NCBI RefSeq assembly: GCF_964340395.1 | Contig: NC_135560.1 | Span: 2,697,998-2,759,997, forward strand | Direction of reading: 5' to 3' | Length of the DNA: 62,000 bases | From: Glandiceps talaboti | Lineage: Eukaryota; Hemichordata; Enteropneusta; Spengelidae | Shown: one piece after another, positions 39,001-52,059 of the stretch | Position numbering within the stretch: the first letter of the stretch is position 1 | Layout of the letters: the number at the start of each line of letters is the position of its first letter | Program-made: the position numbers and the translations under genes | Notes under the pieces: model-generated | The model's input: the letters and a program-made list of their open reading frames with translations, nothing else | The model's database searches: none | What the model was told of the DNA's origin: nothing

Positions 39001-41114
39001 ATTCCTTTCAGGATGGAACTCAAGGTCACGGAAGATGACACGAACACAGATGGCAGATGAACACCAGACAGCCAATCAAGAAGTGGAAGAAGTAAGTGAA
39101 GATTTTGGTATTGTATAATTACTGAGAATGGTCCTTAAATTTTGTTGCCCAATATTTCTTCCTATCTGCAATGGAAAGTACAAGTTATCTAAAAGTTCTT
39201 TTGTCAGTACTAAGCACACAACAAGTAATGACAACCTTATGTCACAAGTAGATTGTAGCAGAATGAAGACATATTTTGGAGATGAACAGAATTGTATTAT
39301 ACGTGGTAATATCTTTTCAAAAAGGTTAAATTGAGTAGTGGCAACTTTAAGAATAAATATTAGAATCTAAATAACTCTTAGTTCATTCCATCAATAAGTT
39401 TATACTGTATTGTTTGATTCATTCCTTTCAGGATGGAACTCAAGGTCACGGAAGATGACACGAACACAGATGGCAGATGAACACCAGACAGCCAATCAAG
39501 AAGTGGAAGAAGTGAGTGAAGATTTTGGTATTATATACTTACTGAGAATGGTCATTAAATTTTGTTGCCCAATATTTATTGCCATCTGCAATGGAAAGTA
39601 TAAGTTATCTAAAAGTTCTTTTGTCAGTACTAAGCACACGACAAGTAATGACAACCTTATGTTACAAGTAGATTGTAGCAGAATGAAGACATATTTTGGA
39701 GATGAACAGAATTGTATTATCCGTGGTAATATCTTTTCAAAAAGGTTAAATTGAGTAGTGGCAACTTTAAGAGTAAATATTAGAATCTAAATAACTGTTA
39801 TTTCATTCCATCAATAAGTTTATACTGTATTGTTTGATTCATTCCTTTCAGGATGGAACTCAAGGTCACGGAAGATGACACGAACACAGATGGCAGATGA
39901 ACACCAGACAGCCAATCAAGAAGTGGAAGAAGTAAGTGAAGATTTTCGAATTATATAATTACTGAGAATGGACATTAAACTTTGTTGCCCAATATTTATT
40001 CCCATCTGCAATGGAAAGTATAAGTTATCTAAAAGTTCTTTTGTTAGTACTAAGCATACGACAAGTAATGACAACCTTATGTCACAAGTAGATTGTAGCA
40101 GAATGAAGACATATTTTGGAGATGAACAGAATTGTATTATCCGTGGTAATATCTTTTCAAAAATGTAAATTGAGTAGTGGCAACTTTAAGAGTAAATATT
40201 AGAATCTAAATAACTGTTATTTCATTCCATCAATAAGTTTATACTGTATTGTTTGATTCATTCCTTCCTTTCAGGATGGAACTCAAGGTCACGGAAGATG
40301 ACACGAACACAGATGGCAGATGAACACCAGACAGCCAATCAAGAAGTGGAAGAAGTAAGTGAAGATTTTGGTATTCTATAATTACTGAGAATGGTCATTA
40401 AATTTTGTTGCCCAATATTTATTGCCATCTGCAATGGAAAGTATAAGTTATCTAAACGTTCTTTTGTCAGTACTAACCACACGACAAGTAATGACAACCT
40501 TATGTCACAAGTAGATTGTAGCAGAATGAAGACATATTTTGGAGATGAACAGAATTGTATTATCCGTGGTAATATCTTTTCAAAAAGGTTAAATTGAGTA
40601 GTGGCAACTTTAAGAGTAAATATTAGAATCTAAATAACTCTTATTTCATTCCATCAATAAGTTTATACTGTATTGTTTGATTCATTCCTTTCAGGATGGA
40701 ACTCAAGGTCACGGAAGATGACACGAACACAGATGGCAGATGAACACAAGACAGCCAATCAAGAAGTGGAAGAAGTAAGTGAATATTTTGGTATTGTATA
40801 ATTACTGAGAATGGTCATTAAATTTTGTTGCCCAATATTTCTTCCCATCTGCAATGGAAAGTATAAGTTATCTAAAAGTTCTTTTGTAAGTAGTAAGCAT
40901 ACGACAAGTAATGACAACCTTATATCACAAGTAGATTGTAGCAGAATGAAGACATATTTTGGAGATAAACAGAATTGTATTATCCGTGGTAATATCTTTT
41001 CAAAAAGGTTAAATTGAGTAGTGGCAACTTTAAGAGTAAATATTAGAATCTAAATAACTCTTATTTCATTCTATCAATAAGTTTATACTGTATTGTTTGA
41101 TTCATTCCTTTCAG
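36082..41114 (+). repeat. 2510-bp higher-order duplication (6 units)
   Basis: Exons at 36082, 36502, 36922 and 37342 pair with 38592, 39012, 39432 and 39852, each offset by 2510. Shared private markers include TTAGAATTTAAATAAC, TTCTTCCTATCTGC, ATTATACGTGG, a GTGAGT donor, GATTTTCGAATTATATAATT and ATGGACATTAAAC. The second copy has acquired an exon stop (GAATAAGTAAGT at about 38667). The units preceding both copies (35251-36081 and 37761-38591) also match. Confidence 0.8.
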
Positions 41115-43626
41115 GATGGAACTCAAGGTCACGGAAGATGACACGAACACAGATGGCAGATGAACACCAGACAGCCAATCAAGAAGTGGAAGAAGTAAGT
41201 GAAGATTTTGGTATTGTATAATTACTGAGAATGGTCATTAAATTTTGTTGCCCAATATTTATTCCCATCTGCAATGGAAAGTATAAGTTATCTAAAAGTT
41301 CTTTCGTCAGTACTAAGCACACAACAAGTAATGACAACCTTATGTCACAAGTAGATTGTAGCAGAATGAAGACATATTTTGGAGATGAACAGAATTGTAT
41401 TATACGTGGTAATATCTTTTCAAAAAGGTTAAATTGAGTAGTGGCAACTTTAAGAATAAATATTAGAATCTAAATAACTCTTAGTTCATTCCATCAATAA
41501 GTTTATACTGTATTGTTTGATTCATTCCTTTCAGGATGGAACTCAAGGTCACGGAAGATGACACGAACACAGATGGCAGATGAACACCAGACAGCCAATC
41601 AAGAAGTGGAAGAAGTGAGTGAAGATTTTGGTATTATATACTTACTGAGAATGGTCATTAAATTTTGTTGCCCAATATTTATTGCCATCTGCAATGGAAA
41701 GTATAAGTTATCTAAAAGTTCTTTTGTCAGTACTAAGCACACGACAAGTAATGACAACCTTATGTTACAAGTAGATTGTAGCAGAATGAAGACATATTTT
41801 GGAGATGAACAGAATTGTATTATCCGTGGTAATATCTTTTCAAAAAGGTTAAATTGAGTAGTGGCAACTTTAAGAGTAAATATTAGAATCTAAATAACTG
41901 TTATTTCATTCCATCAATAAGTTTATACTGTATTGTTTGATTCATTCCTTTCAGGATGGAACTCAAGGTCACGGAAGATGACACGAACACAGATGGCAGA
42001 TGAACACCAGACAGCCAATCAAGAAGTGGAAGAAGTAAGTGAAGATTTTCGAATTATATAATTACTGAGAATGGACATTAAACTTTGTTGCCCAATATTT
42101 ATTCCCATCTGCAATGGAAAGTATAAGTTATCTAAAAGTTCTTTTGTTAGTACTAAGCATACGACAAGTAATGACAACCTTATGTCACAAGTAGATTGTA
42201 GCAGAATGAAGACATATTTTGGAGATGAACAGAATTGTATTATCCGTGGTAATATCTTTTCAAAAATGTAAATTGAGTAGTGGCAACTTTAAGAGTAAAT
42301 ATTAGAATCTAAATAACTGTTATTTCATTCCATCAATAAGTTTATACTGTATTGTTTGATTCATTCCTTTCAGGATGGAACTCAAGGTCACGGAAGATGA
42401 CACGAACACAGATGGCAGATGAACACCAGACAGCCAATCAAGAAGTGGAAGAAGTAAGTGAAGATTTTGGTATTCTATAATTACTGAGAATGGTCATTAA
42501 ATTTTGTTGCCCAATATTTATTGCCATCTGCAATGGAAAGTATAAGTTATCTAAACGTTCTTTTGTCAGTACTAACCACACGACAAGTAATGACAACCTT
42601 ATGTCACAAGTAGATTGTAGCAGAATGAAGACATATTTTGGAGATGAACAGAATTGTATTATCCGTGGTAATATCTTTTCAAAAAGGTTAAATTGAGTAG
42701 TGGCAACTTTAAGAGTAAATATTAGAATCTAAATAACTCTTATTTCATTCCATCAATAAGTTTATACTGTATTGTTTGATTCATTCCTTTCAGGATGGAA
42801 CTCAAGGTCACGGAAGATGACACGAACACAGATGGCAGATGAACACAAGACAGCCAATCAAGAAGTGGAAGAAGTAAGTGAATATTTTGGTATTGTATAA
42901 TTACTGAGAATGGTCATTAAATTTTGTTGCCCAATATTTCTTCCCATCTGCAATGGAAAGTATAAGTTATCTAAAAGTTCTTTTGTAAGTAGTAAGCATA
43001 CGACAAGTAATGACAACCTTATATCACAAGTAGATTGTAGCAGAATGAAGACATATTTTGGAGATAAACAGAATTGTATTATCCGTGGTAATATCTTTTC
43101 AAAAAGGTTAAATTGAGTAGTGGCAACTTTAAGAGTAAATATTAGAATCTAAATAACTCTTATTTCATTCCATCAATAAGTTTATACTGTATTGTTTGAT
43201 TCATTCCTTTCAGGATGGAACTCAAGGTCACGGAAGATGACACGAACACAGATGGCAGATGAACACCAGACAGCCAATCAAGAAGTGGAAGAAGTAAGTG
43301 AAGATTTTGGTATTGTATAATTACTGAGAATGGTCATTAAATTTTGTTGCCCAATATTTATTCCCATCTGCAATGGAAAGTATAAGTTATCTAAAAGTTC
43401 TTTCGTCAGTACTAAGCACACAACAAGTAATGACAACCTTATGTCACAAGTAGATTGTAGCAGAATGAAGACATATTTTGGAGATGAACAGAATTGTATT
43501 ATCCGTGGTAATATCTTTTCAAAAAGGTTAAAGTGAGTAGTGGCATCTTTAAGAGTAAATATTAGAATACTGTTATTTCATTCCATCAATAAGTTTATAC
43601 TGTATTGTTTGATTCATTCCTTTCAG
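39432..43626 (+). repeat. 2103-bp higher-order duplication (5 units)
   Basis: Exons at 39432 and 39852 pair with 41535 and 41955 (offset 2103). Exons at 40275, 40695 and 41115 pair with 42374, 42794 and 43214 (offset 2099). The 4-nt change in offset is the TTCC duplication in front of the exon at 40275. Shared markers are the GTGAGT donor, GATTTTCGAATT, GAACACAAGACAGCC, GTGAATATTTTGG and TTATATCACAAG. This block overlaps and post-dates the 2510-bp duplication. Confidence 0.8.
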
Positions 43627-45713
43627 GATGGAACTCAAGGTCACGGAAGATGACACGAACACAGATGGCAGATGAACACCAGACAGCCAATCAAGAAGTG
43701 GAAGAAGTAAGTGAAGATTTTGGTATTGTATAATTACTGAGAATGGTCCTTAAATTTTGTTGCCCAATATTTATTGCCATCTGCAATGGAAAGTATAAGT
43801 TATCTAAAAGTTCTTTTGTCAGTAGTAAGCACACGACAAGTAATGACAACCTTATGTCACAAGTAGATTGTAGCAGAATGAAGACATATTTTGGAGATGA
43901 ACAGAATTGTATTATCCGTGGTAATATCTTTTCAAAAAGGTTAAAGTGAGTAGTGGCATCTTTAAGAGTAAATATTAGAATACTGTTATTTCATTCCATC
44001 AATAAGTTTATACTGTATTGTTTGATTCATTCCTTTCAGGATGGAACTCAAGGTTACGGAAGATGACACGAACTCAGATGGCAGATGAACACCAGACAGC
44101 CAATCAAGAAGTGGAAGAAGTAAGTGAAGATTTTGGTATTGTATACTTACTGAGAATGGTCATTAAATTTTGTTGCCCAATATTTATTCCCATCTGCAAT
44201 GGAAAGTATAAGTTATCTAAAAGTTCTTTTGTCAGTACTAAGCACACGACAAGTAATGACAACCTTATGTCACAAGTAGATTGTAGCAGAATGAAGACAT
44301 ATTTTGGAGATGAACAGAATTGTATTATCCGTGGTAATATCTTTTCAAAAAGGTTAAATTGAGTAGAGGCATCTTTAAGAGTAAATATTAGAATCTAGAT
44401 AACTGTTATTTCATTCCATCAATAAGTTTATACTGTATTGTTTGATTCATTCCTTTCAGGATGGAACTCAAGGTCACGGAAGATGACACGAACACAGATG
44501 GCAGATGAACACCAGACAGCCAATCAAGAAGTGGAAGAAGTAAGTGAAGATTTTGGTATTGTATAATTACTGAGAATGGTCCTTAAATTTTGTTGCCCAA
44601 TATTTATTGCCATCTGCAATGGAAAGTATAAGTTATCTAAAAGTTCTTTTGTCAGTAGTAAGCACACGACAAGTAATGACACCTTATGTCACAAGTAGAT
44701 TGTAGCAGAATGAAGACATATTTTGGAGATAAACAGAATTGTATTATCCGTGGTAATATCTTTTCAAAAAGGTTAAATTGAGTAGTGGCATTTTGTAAGA
44801 GTAAATATTAGAATACTGTTATTTCATTCCATCAATAAGTTTATACTGTATTGTTTGATTCATTCCTTTCAGGATGGAACTCAAGGTCACGGAAGATGAC
44901 ACGAACACAGATGGCAGATGAACACCAGACAGCCAATCAAGAAGTGGAAGAAGTAAGTGAAGATTTTGGTATTGTATACTTACTGAGAATGGTCATTAAA
45001 TTTTGTTACCCAATATTTATTCCCATCTGCAATGGAAAGTATAAGTTATCTATAAGTTCTTTTGTCAGTACTAAGCACACGACAAGTAATGACAATCTTA
45101 TGTCACAAGTAGATTGTAGCAGAATGAAGACATATTTTGGAGATGAACAGAATTGTATTATCCGTGGTAATATCTTTTCAAAAAATGTTAAATTGAGTAG
45201 TGGCAACTTTAAGAATAAATATTAGAATCTAAATAACTCTTATTTCATTCCATCAATAAGTTTATACTGTATTGTTTGATTCATTCCTTTCAGGATGGAA
45301 CTCAAGGTCACGGAAGATGACACGAACACAGATGGCAGATGAACACCAGACAGCCAATCAAGAAGTGGAAGAAGTAAGTGAAGATTTTGGTATTGTATAA
45401 TTACTGAGAATGGTCATTAAATTTTGTTGCCCAATATTTATTCCCATCTGCAATGGAAAGTATAAGTTATCTAAAAGTTCTTTCGTCAGTACTAAGCACA
45501 CAACAAGTAATGACAACCTTATGTCACAAGTAGATTGTAGCAGAATGAAGACATATTTTGGAGATGAACAGAATTGTATTACCCGTGGTAATATCTTTTC
45601 AAAAAGGTTAAATTGAGTAGTGGCAACTTTAAGAGTAAATATTAGAATCTAAATAACTGTTATTTCATTCCATCAATAAGTTTATACTGTATTGTTTGAT
45701 TCATTCCTTTCAG

Positions 45714-48700
45714 GATGGAACTCAAGGTCACGGAAGATGACACGAACACAGATGGCAGATGAACACCAGACAGCCAATCAAGAAGTGGAAGAAGTAAGTG
45801 AAGATTTTGGTATTGTATAATTACTGAGAATGGTCCTTAAATTTTGTTGCCCAATATTTATTGCCATCTGCAATGGAAAGTATAAGTTATCTAAAAGTTC
45901 TTTTGTCAGTAGTAAGCACACGACAAGTAATGACAACCTTATGTCACAAGTAGATTGTAGCAGAATGAAGACATATTTTGGAGATGAACAGAATTGTATT
46001 ATCCGTGGTAATATCTTTTCAAAAAGGTTAAATTGAGTAGTGGCAACTTTAAGAGTAAATATTAGAATCTAAATAACTCTTATTTCATTCCATCAATAAG
46101 TTTATACTGTATTGTTTGATTCATTCCTTTCAGGATGGAACTCAAGGTCACGGAAGATGACACGAACTCAGATGGCAGATGAATACCAGACAGCCAATCA
46201 AGAAGTGGAAGAAGTAAGTGAAGATTTTGGTATTATATACTTTCTGAGAATGGTCATTAAATTTTGTTGCCCAATATTTATTCCCATCTGCAATGGAAAG
46301 TATAAGTTATCTAAAAGTACTTTTGTAAGTAGTAAGCACACGACAAGTAATGACAACCTTATGTCACAAGTAGATTGTAGCAGAATGAAGACATATTTTG
46401 GAGATGAACAGAATTGTATTATCCGTGGTAATATCTTTTCAAAAAGGTTAAAGTGAGTAGTGGCATTTTGTAAGAGTAAATATTAGAATACTGTTATTTC
46501 ATTCCATCAATAAGTTTATACTGTATTGTTTGATTCATTCCTTTCAGGATGGAACTTAAGGTCACGGAAGATGACACGAACACAGATGGCAGATGAACAC
46601 CAGACAGCCAATCAAGAAGTGGAAGAAGTAAGTGAAGATTTTGGTATTGTATACTTACTGAGAATGGTCATTAAATTTTGTTGCCCAATATTTCTTCCCA
46701 TCTGCAATGGAAAGTATAAGTTATCTAAAAGTTCTTTTGTCAGTACTAAGCATACGACAAGTAATGACAACCTTATGTCACAAGTAGATTGTAGCAGAAT
46801 GAAGACATAGTTTGGAGATAAACAGAATTGTATTATCCGTGGTAATATCTTTTCAAAAAGGTTAAATTGAGTAGTGGTATCTTTAAGAGTAAATATTAGA
46901 ATCTAAATAACTGTTATTTCATTCCATCAATAAGTTTATACTGTATTGTTTGATTCATTCCTTTCAGGATGGAACTCAAGGTCACGGAAGATGACACGAA
47001 CACAGATGGCAGATGAATACCAGACAGCCAATCAAGAAGTGGAAGAAGTAAGTGAAGATTTTGGTATTGTATAATTACTGAGAATGGTCATTAAACTTTG
47101 TTGCCCAATATTTATTCCCATCTGCAATGGAAAGTATAAGTTATCTAAAAGTTCTTTTGTCAGTAGTAAGCACACGACAAGTAATGACAACCTTATGTCA
47201 CAAGTAGATTGTAGCAGAATGAAGACATATTTTGGAGATGAACAGAATTGTATTATCCGTGGTAATATCTTTTCAAAAAGGTTAAAGTGAGTAGTGGCAT
47301 CTTTAAGAGTAAATATTAGAATACTGTTATTTCATTCCATCAATAAGTTTATACTGTATTGTTTGATTCATTCCTTTCAGGATGGAACTCAAGGTCACGG
47401 AAGATGACACGAACACAGATGGCAGATGAACACCAGACAGCCAATCAAGAAGTGGAAGAAGTAAGTGAAGATTTTGGTATTGTATAATTACTGAGAATGG
47501 TCATTAAACTTTGTTGCCCAATATTTATTCCCATCTGCAATGGAAAGTATAAGTTATCTAAAAGTTCTTTTGTCAGTAGTAAGCACACGACAAGTAATGA
47601 CAACCTTATGTCACAAGTAGATTGTAGCAGAATGAAGACATATTTTGGAGATGAACAGAATTGTATTATCCGTGGTAATATCTTTTCAAAAAGGTTAAAG
47701 TGAGTAGTGGCATCTTTAAGAGTAAATATTAGAATACTGTTATTTCATTCCATCAATAAGTTTATACTGTATTGTTTGATTCATTCCTTTCAGGATGGAA
47801 CTCAAGGTTACGGAAGATGACACGAACTCAGATGGCAGATGAACACCAGACAGCCAATCAAGAAGTGGAAGAAGTAAGTGAAGATTTTGGTATTGTATAC
47901 TTACTGAGAATGGTCATTAAATTTTGTTGCCCAATATTTATTCCCATCTGCAATGGAAAGTATAAGTTATCTAAAAGTTCTTTTGTCAGTACTAAGCACA
48001 CGACAAGTAATGACAACCTTATGTCACAAGTAGATTGTAGCAGAATGAAGACATATTTTGGAGATGAACAGAATTGTATTATCCGTGGTAATATCTTTTC
48101 AAAAAGGTTAAATTGAGTAGAGGCATCTTTAAGAGTAAATATTAGAATCTAGATAACTGTTATTTCATTCCATCAATAAGTTTATACTGTATTGTTTGAT
48201 TCATTCCTTTCAGGATGGAACTCAAGGTCACGGAAGATGACACGAACACAGATGGCAGATGAACACCAGACAGCCAATCAAGAAGTGGAAGAAGTAAGTG
48301 AAGATTTTGGTATTGTATACTTACTGAGAATGGTCATTAAATTTTGTTACCCAATATTTATTCCCATCTGCAATGGAAAGTATAAGTTATCTATAAGTTC
48401 TTTTGTCAGTACTAAGCACACGACAAGTAATGACAATCTTATGTCACAAGTAGATTGTAGCAGAATGAAGACATATTTTGGAGATGAACAGAATTGTATT
48501 ATCCGTGGTAATATCTTTTCAAAAAATGTTAAATTGAGTAGTGGCAACTTTAAGAATAAATATTAGAATCTAAATAACTCTTATTTCATTCCATCAATAA
48601 GTTTATACTGTATTGTTTGATTCATTCCTTTCAGGATGGAACTCAAGGTCACGGAAGATGACACGAACACAGATGGCAGATGAACACCAGACAGCCAATC

Positions 48701-50890
48701 AAGAAGTGGAAGAAGTAAGTGAAGATTTTGGTATTGTATAATTACTGAGAATGGTCCTTAAATTTTGTTGCCCAATATTTATTGCCATCTGCAATGGAAA
48801 GTATAAGTTATCTAAAAGTTCTTTTGTCAGTAGTAAGCACACGACAAGTAATGACAACCTTATGTCACAAGTAGATTGTAGCAGAATGAAGACATATTTT
48901 GGAGATGAACAGAATTGTATTATCCGTGGTAATATCTTTTCAAAAAGGTTAAATTGAGTAGTGGCAACTTTAAGAGTAAATATTAGAATCTAAATAACTC
49001 TTATTTCATTCCATCAATAAGTTTATACTGTATTGTTTGATTCATTCCTTTCAGGATGGAACTCAAGGTCACGGAAGATGACACGAACTCAGATGGCAGA
49101 TGAATACCAGACAGCCAATCAAGAAGTGGAAGAAGTAAGTGAAGATTTTGGTATTATATACTTTCTGAGAATGGTCATTAAATTTTGTTGCCCAATATTT
49201 ATTCCCATCTGCAATGGAAAGTATAAGTTATCTAAAAGTACTTTTGTAAGTAGTAAGCACACGACAAGTAATGACAACCTTATGTCACAAGTAGATTGTA
49301 GCAGAATGAAGACATATTTTGGAGATGAACAGAATTGTATTATCCGTGGTAATATCTTTTCAAAAAGGTTAAAGTGAGTAGTGGCATTTTGTAAGAGTAA
49401 ATATTAGAATACTGTTATTTCATTCCATCAATAAGTTTATACTGTATTGTTTGATTCATTCCTTTCAGGATGGAACTTAAGGTCACGGAAGATGACACGA
49501 ACACAGATGGCAGATGAACACCAGACAGCCAATCAAGAAGTGGAAGAAGTAAGTGAAGATTTTGGTATTGTATACTTACTGAGAATGGTCATTAAATTTT
49601 GTTGCCCAATATTTCTTCCCATCTGCAATGGAAAGTATAAGTTATCTAAAAGTTCTTTTGTCAGTACTAAGCATACGACAAGTAATGACAACCTTATGTC
49701 ACAAGTAGATTGTAGCAGAATGAAGACATAGTTTGGAGATAAACAGAATTGTATTATCCGTGGTAATATCTTTTCAAAAAGGTTAAATTGAGTAGTGGTA
49801 TCTTTAAGAGTAAATATTAGAATCTAAATAACTGTTATTTCATTCCATCAATAAGTTTATACTGTATTGTTTGATTCATTCCTTTCAGGATGGAACTCAA
49901 GGTCACGGAAGATGACACGAACACAGATGGCAGATGAATACCAGACAGCCAATCAAGAAGTGGAAGAAGTAAGTGAAGATTTTGGTATTGTATAATTACT
50001 GAGAATGGTCATTAAACTTTGTTGCCCAATATTTATTCCCATCTGCAATGGAAAGTATAAGTTATCTAAAAGTTCTTTTGTCAGTAGTAAGCACACGACA
50101 AGTAATGACAACCTTATGTCACAAGTAGATTGTAGCAGAATGAAGACATATTTTGGAGATGAACAGAATTGTATTATCCGTGGTAATATCTTTTCAAAAA
50201 GGTTAAAGTGAGTAGTGGCATCTTTAAGAGTAAATATTAGAATACTGTTATTTCATTCCATCAATAAGTTTATACTGTATTGTTTGATTCATTCCTTTCA
50301 GGATGGAACTCAAGGTCACGGAAGATGACACGAACTCAGATGGCAGATGAACACCAGACAGCCAATCAAGAAGTGGAAGAAGTAAGTGAAGATTTTGGTA
50401 TTGTATAATTACTGAGAATGGTCATTAAACTTTGTTGCCCAATATTTATTCCCATCTGCAATGGAAAGTATAAGTTATCTAAAAGTTCTTTTGTCAGTAG
50501 TAAGCACACGACAAGTAATGACAACCTTATGTCACAAGTAGATTGTAGCAGAATGAAGACATATTTTGGAGATGAACAGAATTGTATTATCCGTGGTAAT
50601 ATCTTTTCAAAAAGGTTAAAGTGAGTAGTGGCATCTTTAAGAGTAAATATTAGAATACTGTTATTTCATTCCATCAATAAGTTTATACTGTATTGTTTGA
50701 TTCATTCCTTTCAGGATGGAACTCAAGGTTACGGAAGATGACACGAACTCAGATGGCAGATGAACACCAGACAGCCAATCAAGAAGTGGAAGAAGTAAGT
50801 GAAGATTTTGGTATTGTATACTTACTGAGAATGGTCATTAAATTTTGTTGCCCAATATTTATTCCCATCTGCAATGGAAAGTATAAGTTA
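45714..50890 (+). repeat. 2921-bp higher-order duplication (7 units)
   Basis: Exons at 45714, 46134, 46548, 46968, 47381 and 47794 pair with 48635, 49055, 49469, 49889, 50302 and 50715, all offset by 2921. Private markers recur in order: GATGAATACC with TATATACTTTCTGAG, GGAACTTAAGG, GACATAGTTTGGAG (an intronic stop) and GTAGTGGTATC. Units at 44040 and 44873 also match 47794 and 48214 (AACTCAGATGG; TTTTGTTACCC; CAAAAAATGTTAAA). The unit between them at 44460 has no counterpart there and carries a 1-nt deletion (GACACCTTATG). Confidence 0.8.
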
Positions 50891-52059
50891 TCTAAAAGTT
50901 CTTTTGTCAGTAGTAAGCACACGACAAGTAATGACAACCTTATGTCACAAGTAGATTGTAGCAGAATGAAGACATATTTTGGAGATGAACAGAATTGTAT
51001 TATCCGTGGTAATATCTTTTCAAAAAGGTTAAAGTGAGTAGTGGCATCTTTAAGAGTAAATATTAGAATACTGTTATTTCATTCCATCAATAAGTTTATA
51101 CTGTATTGTTTGATTCATTCCTTTCAGGATGGAACTCAAGGTCACGGAAGATGACACGAACACAGATGGCAGATGAACACCAGACAGCCAATTAAGAAGT
51201 GGAAGAAGTAAGTGAAGATTTTGGAATTGAACAATTACTGAGAATGGTCATTAAATTTTGTTGCCCAATATTTCTTCCCATCTGCAATGGAAAGTATAAG
51301 TTATCTAAAAGTTCTTTTGTCAGTACTAAGCACATGACACGTAATGACAACCTTATGTTACAAGTAGATTGTAGCAGAATGAAGAAATATTGGAGATGAA
51401 TAGAATTGTATTATCCGTGGTAATATCTTTTCAAAAAGGTTAAATTGAGTAGTGGCATTTTGTAAGAGTAAATATTAGAATACTGTTATTTCATTCCATC
51501 AATACGTTTATACTGTATTGTTTTATTCATTCCTTTCAGGATGGAACTCAAGGTCACGGAAGATGACACGAACACAGATGGCAGATGAACACCAGACAGC
51601 CAATCAAGAAGTGGAAGAAGTAAGTGAAGATTTTGGAATTGAACAATTACTGAGAATGGTCATTAAATTTTGTTGCCCAATATTTCTTCCCATCTGCAAT
51701 GGAAAGTATAAGTTATCTAAAAGTTCTTTTGTCAGTACTAAGCACACAACAAGTAATGACAACCTTATGTCACAAGTAGATTGTAGCAGAATGAAGACAT
51801 ATTTTGGAGATGAACAGAATTGTATTATCCGTGGTAATATCTTTTCAAAAAGGTTAAAGTGAGTAGTGGCATTTTGTAAGAGTAAATATTAGAATACTGT
51901 TATTTCATTCCATCAATAAGTTTATACTGTATTGTTTGATTCATTCCTTTCAGGATGGAACTCAAGGTCACGGAAGATGACACGAACACAGATGGCAGAT
52001 GAACACCAGACAGCCAATCAAGAAGTGGAAGAAGTAAGTGAAGATTTTGGTATTGTATA

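Noticed and set aside
5610-48547. Minus-strand frames of 61-89 codons recurring in many units
   Set aside because: They are antisense shadows of the unit. They appear or vanish with single substitutions such as ATGTC to GTGTC, and no splice or start context supports them.
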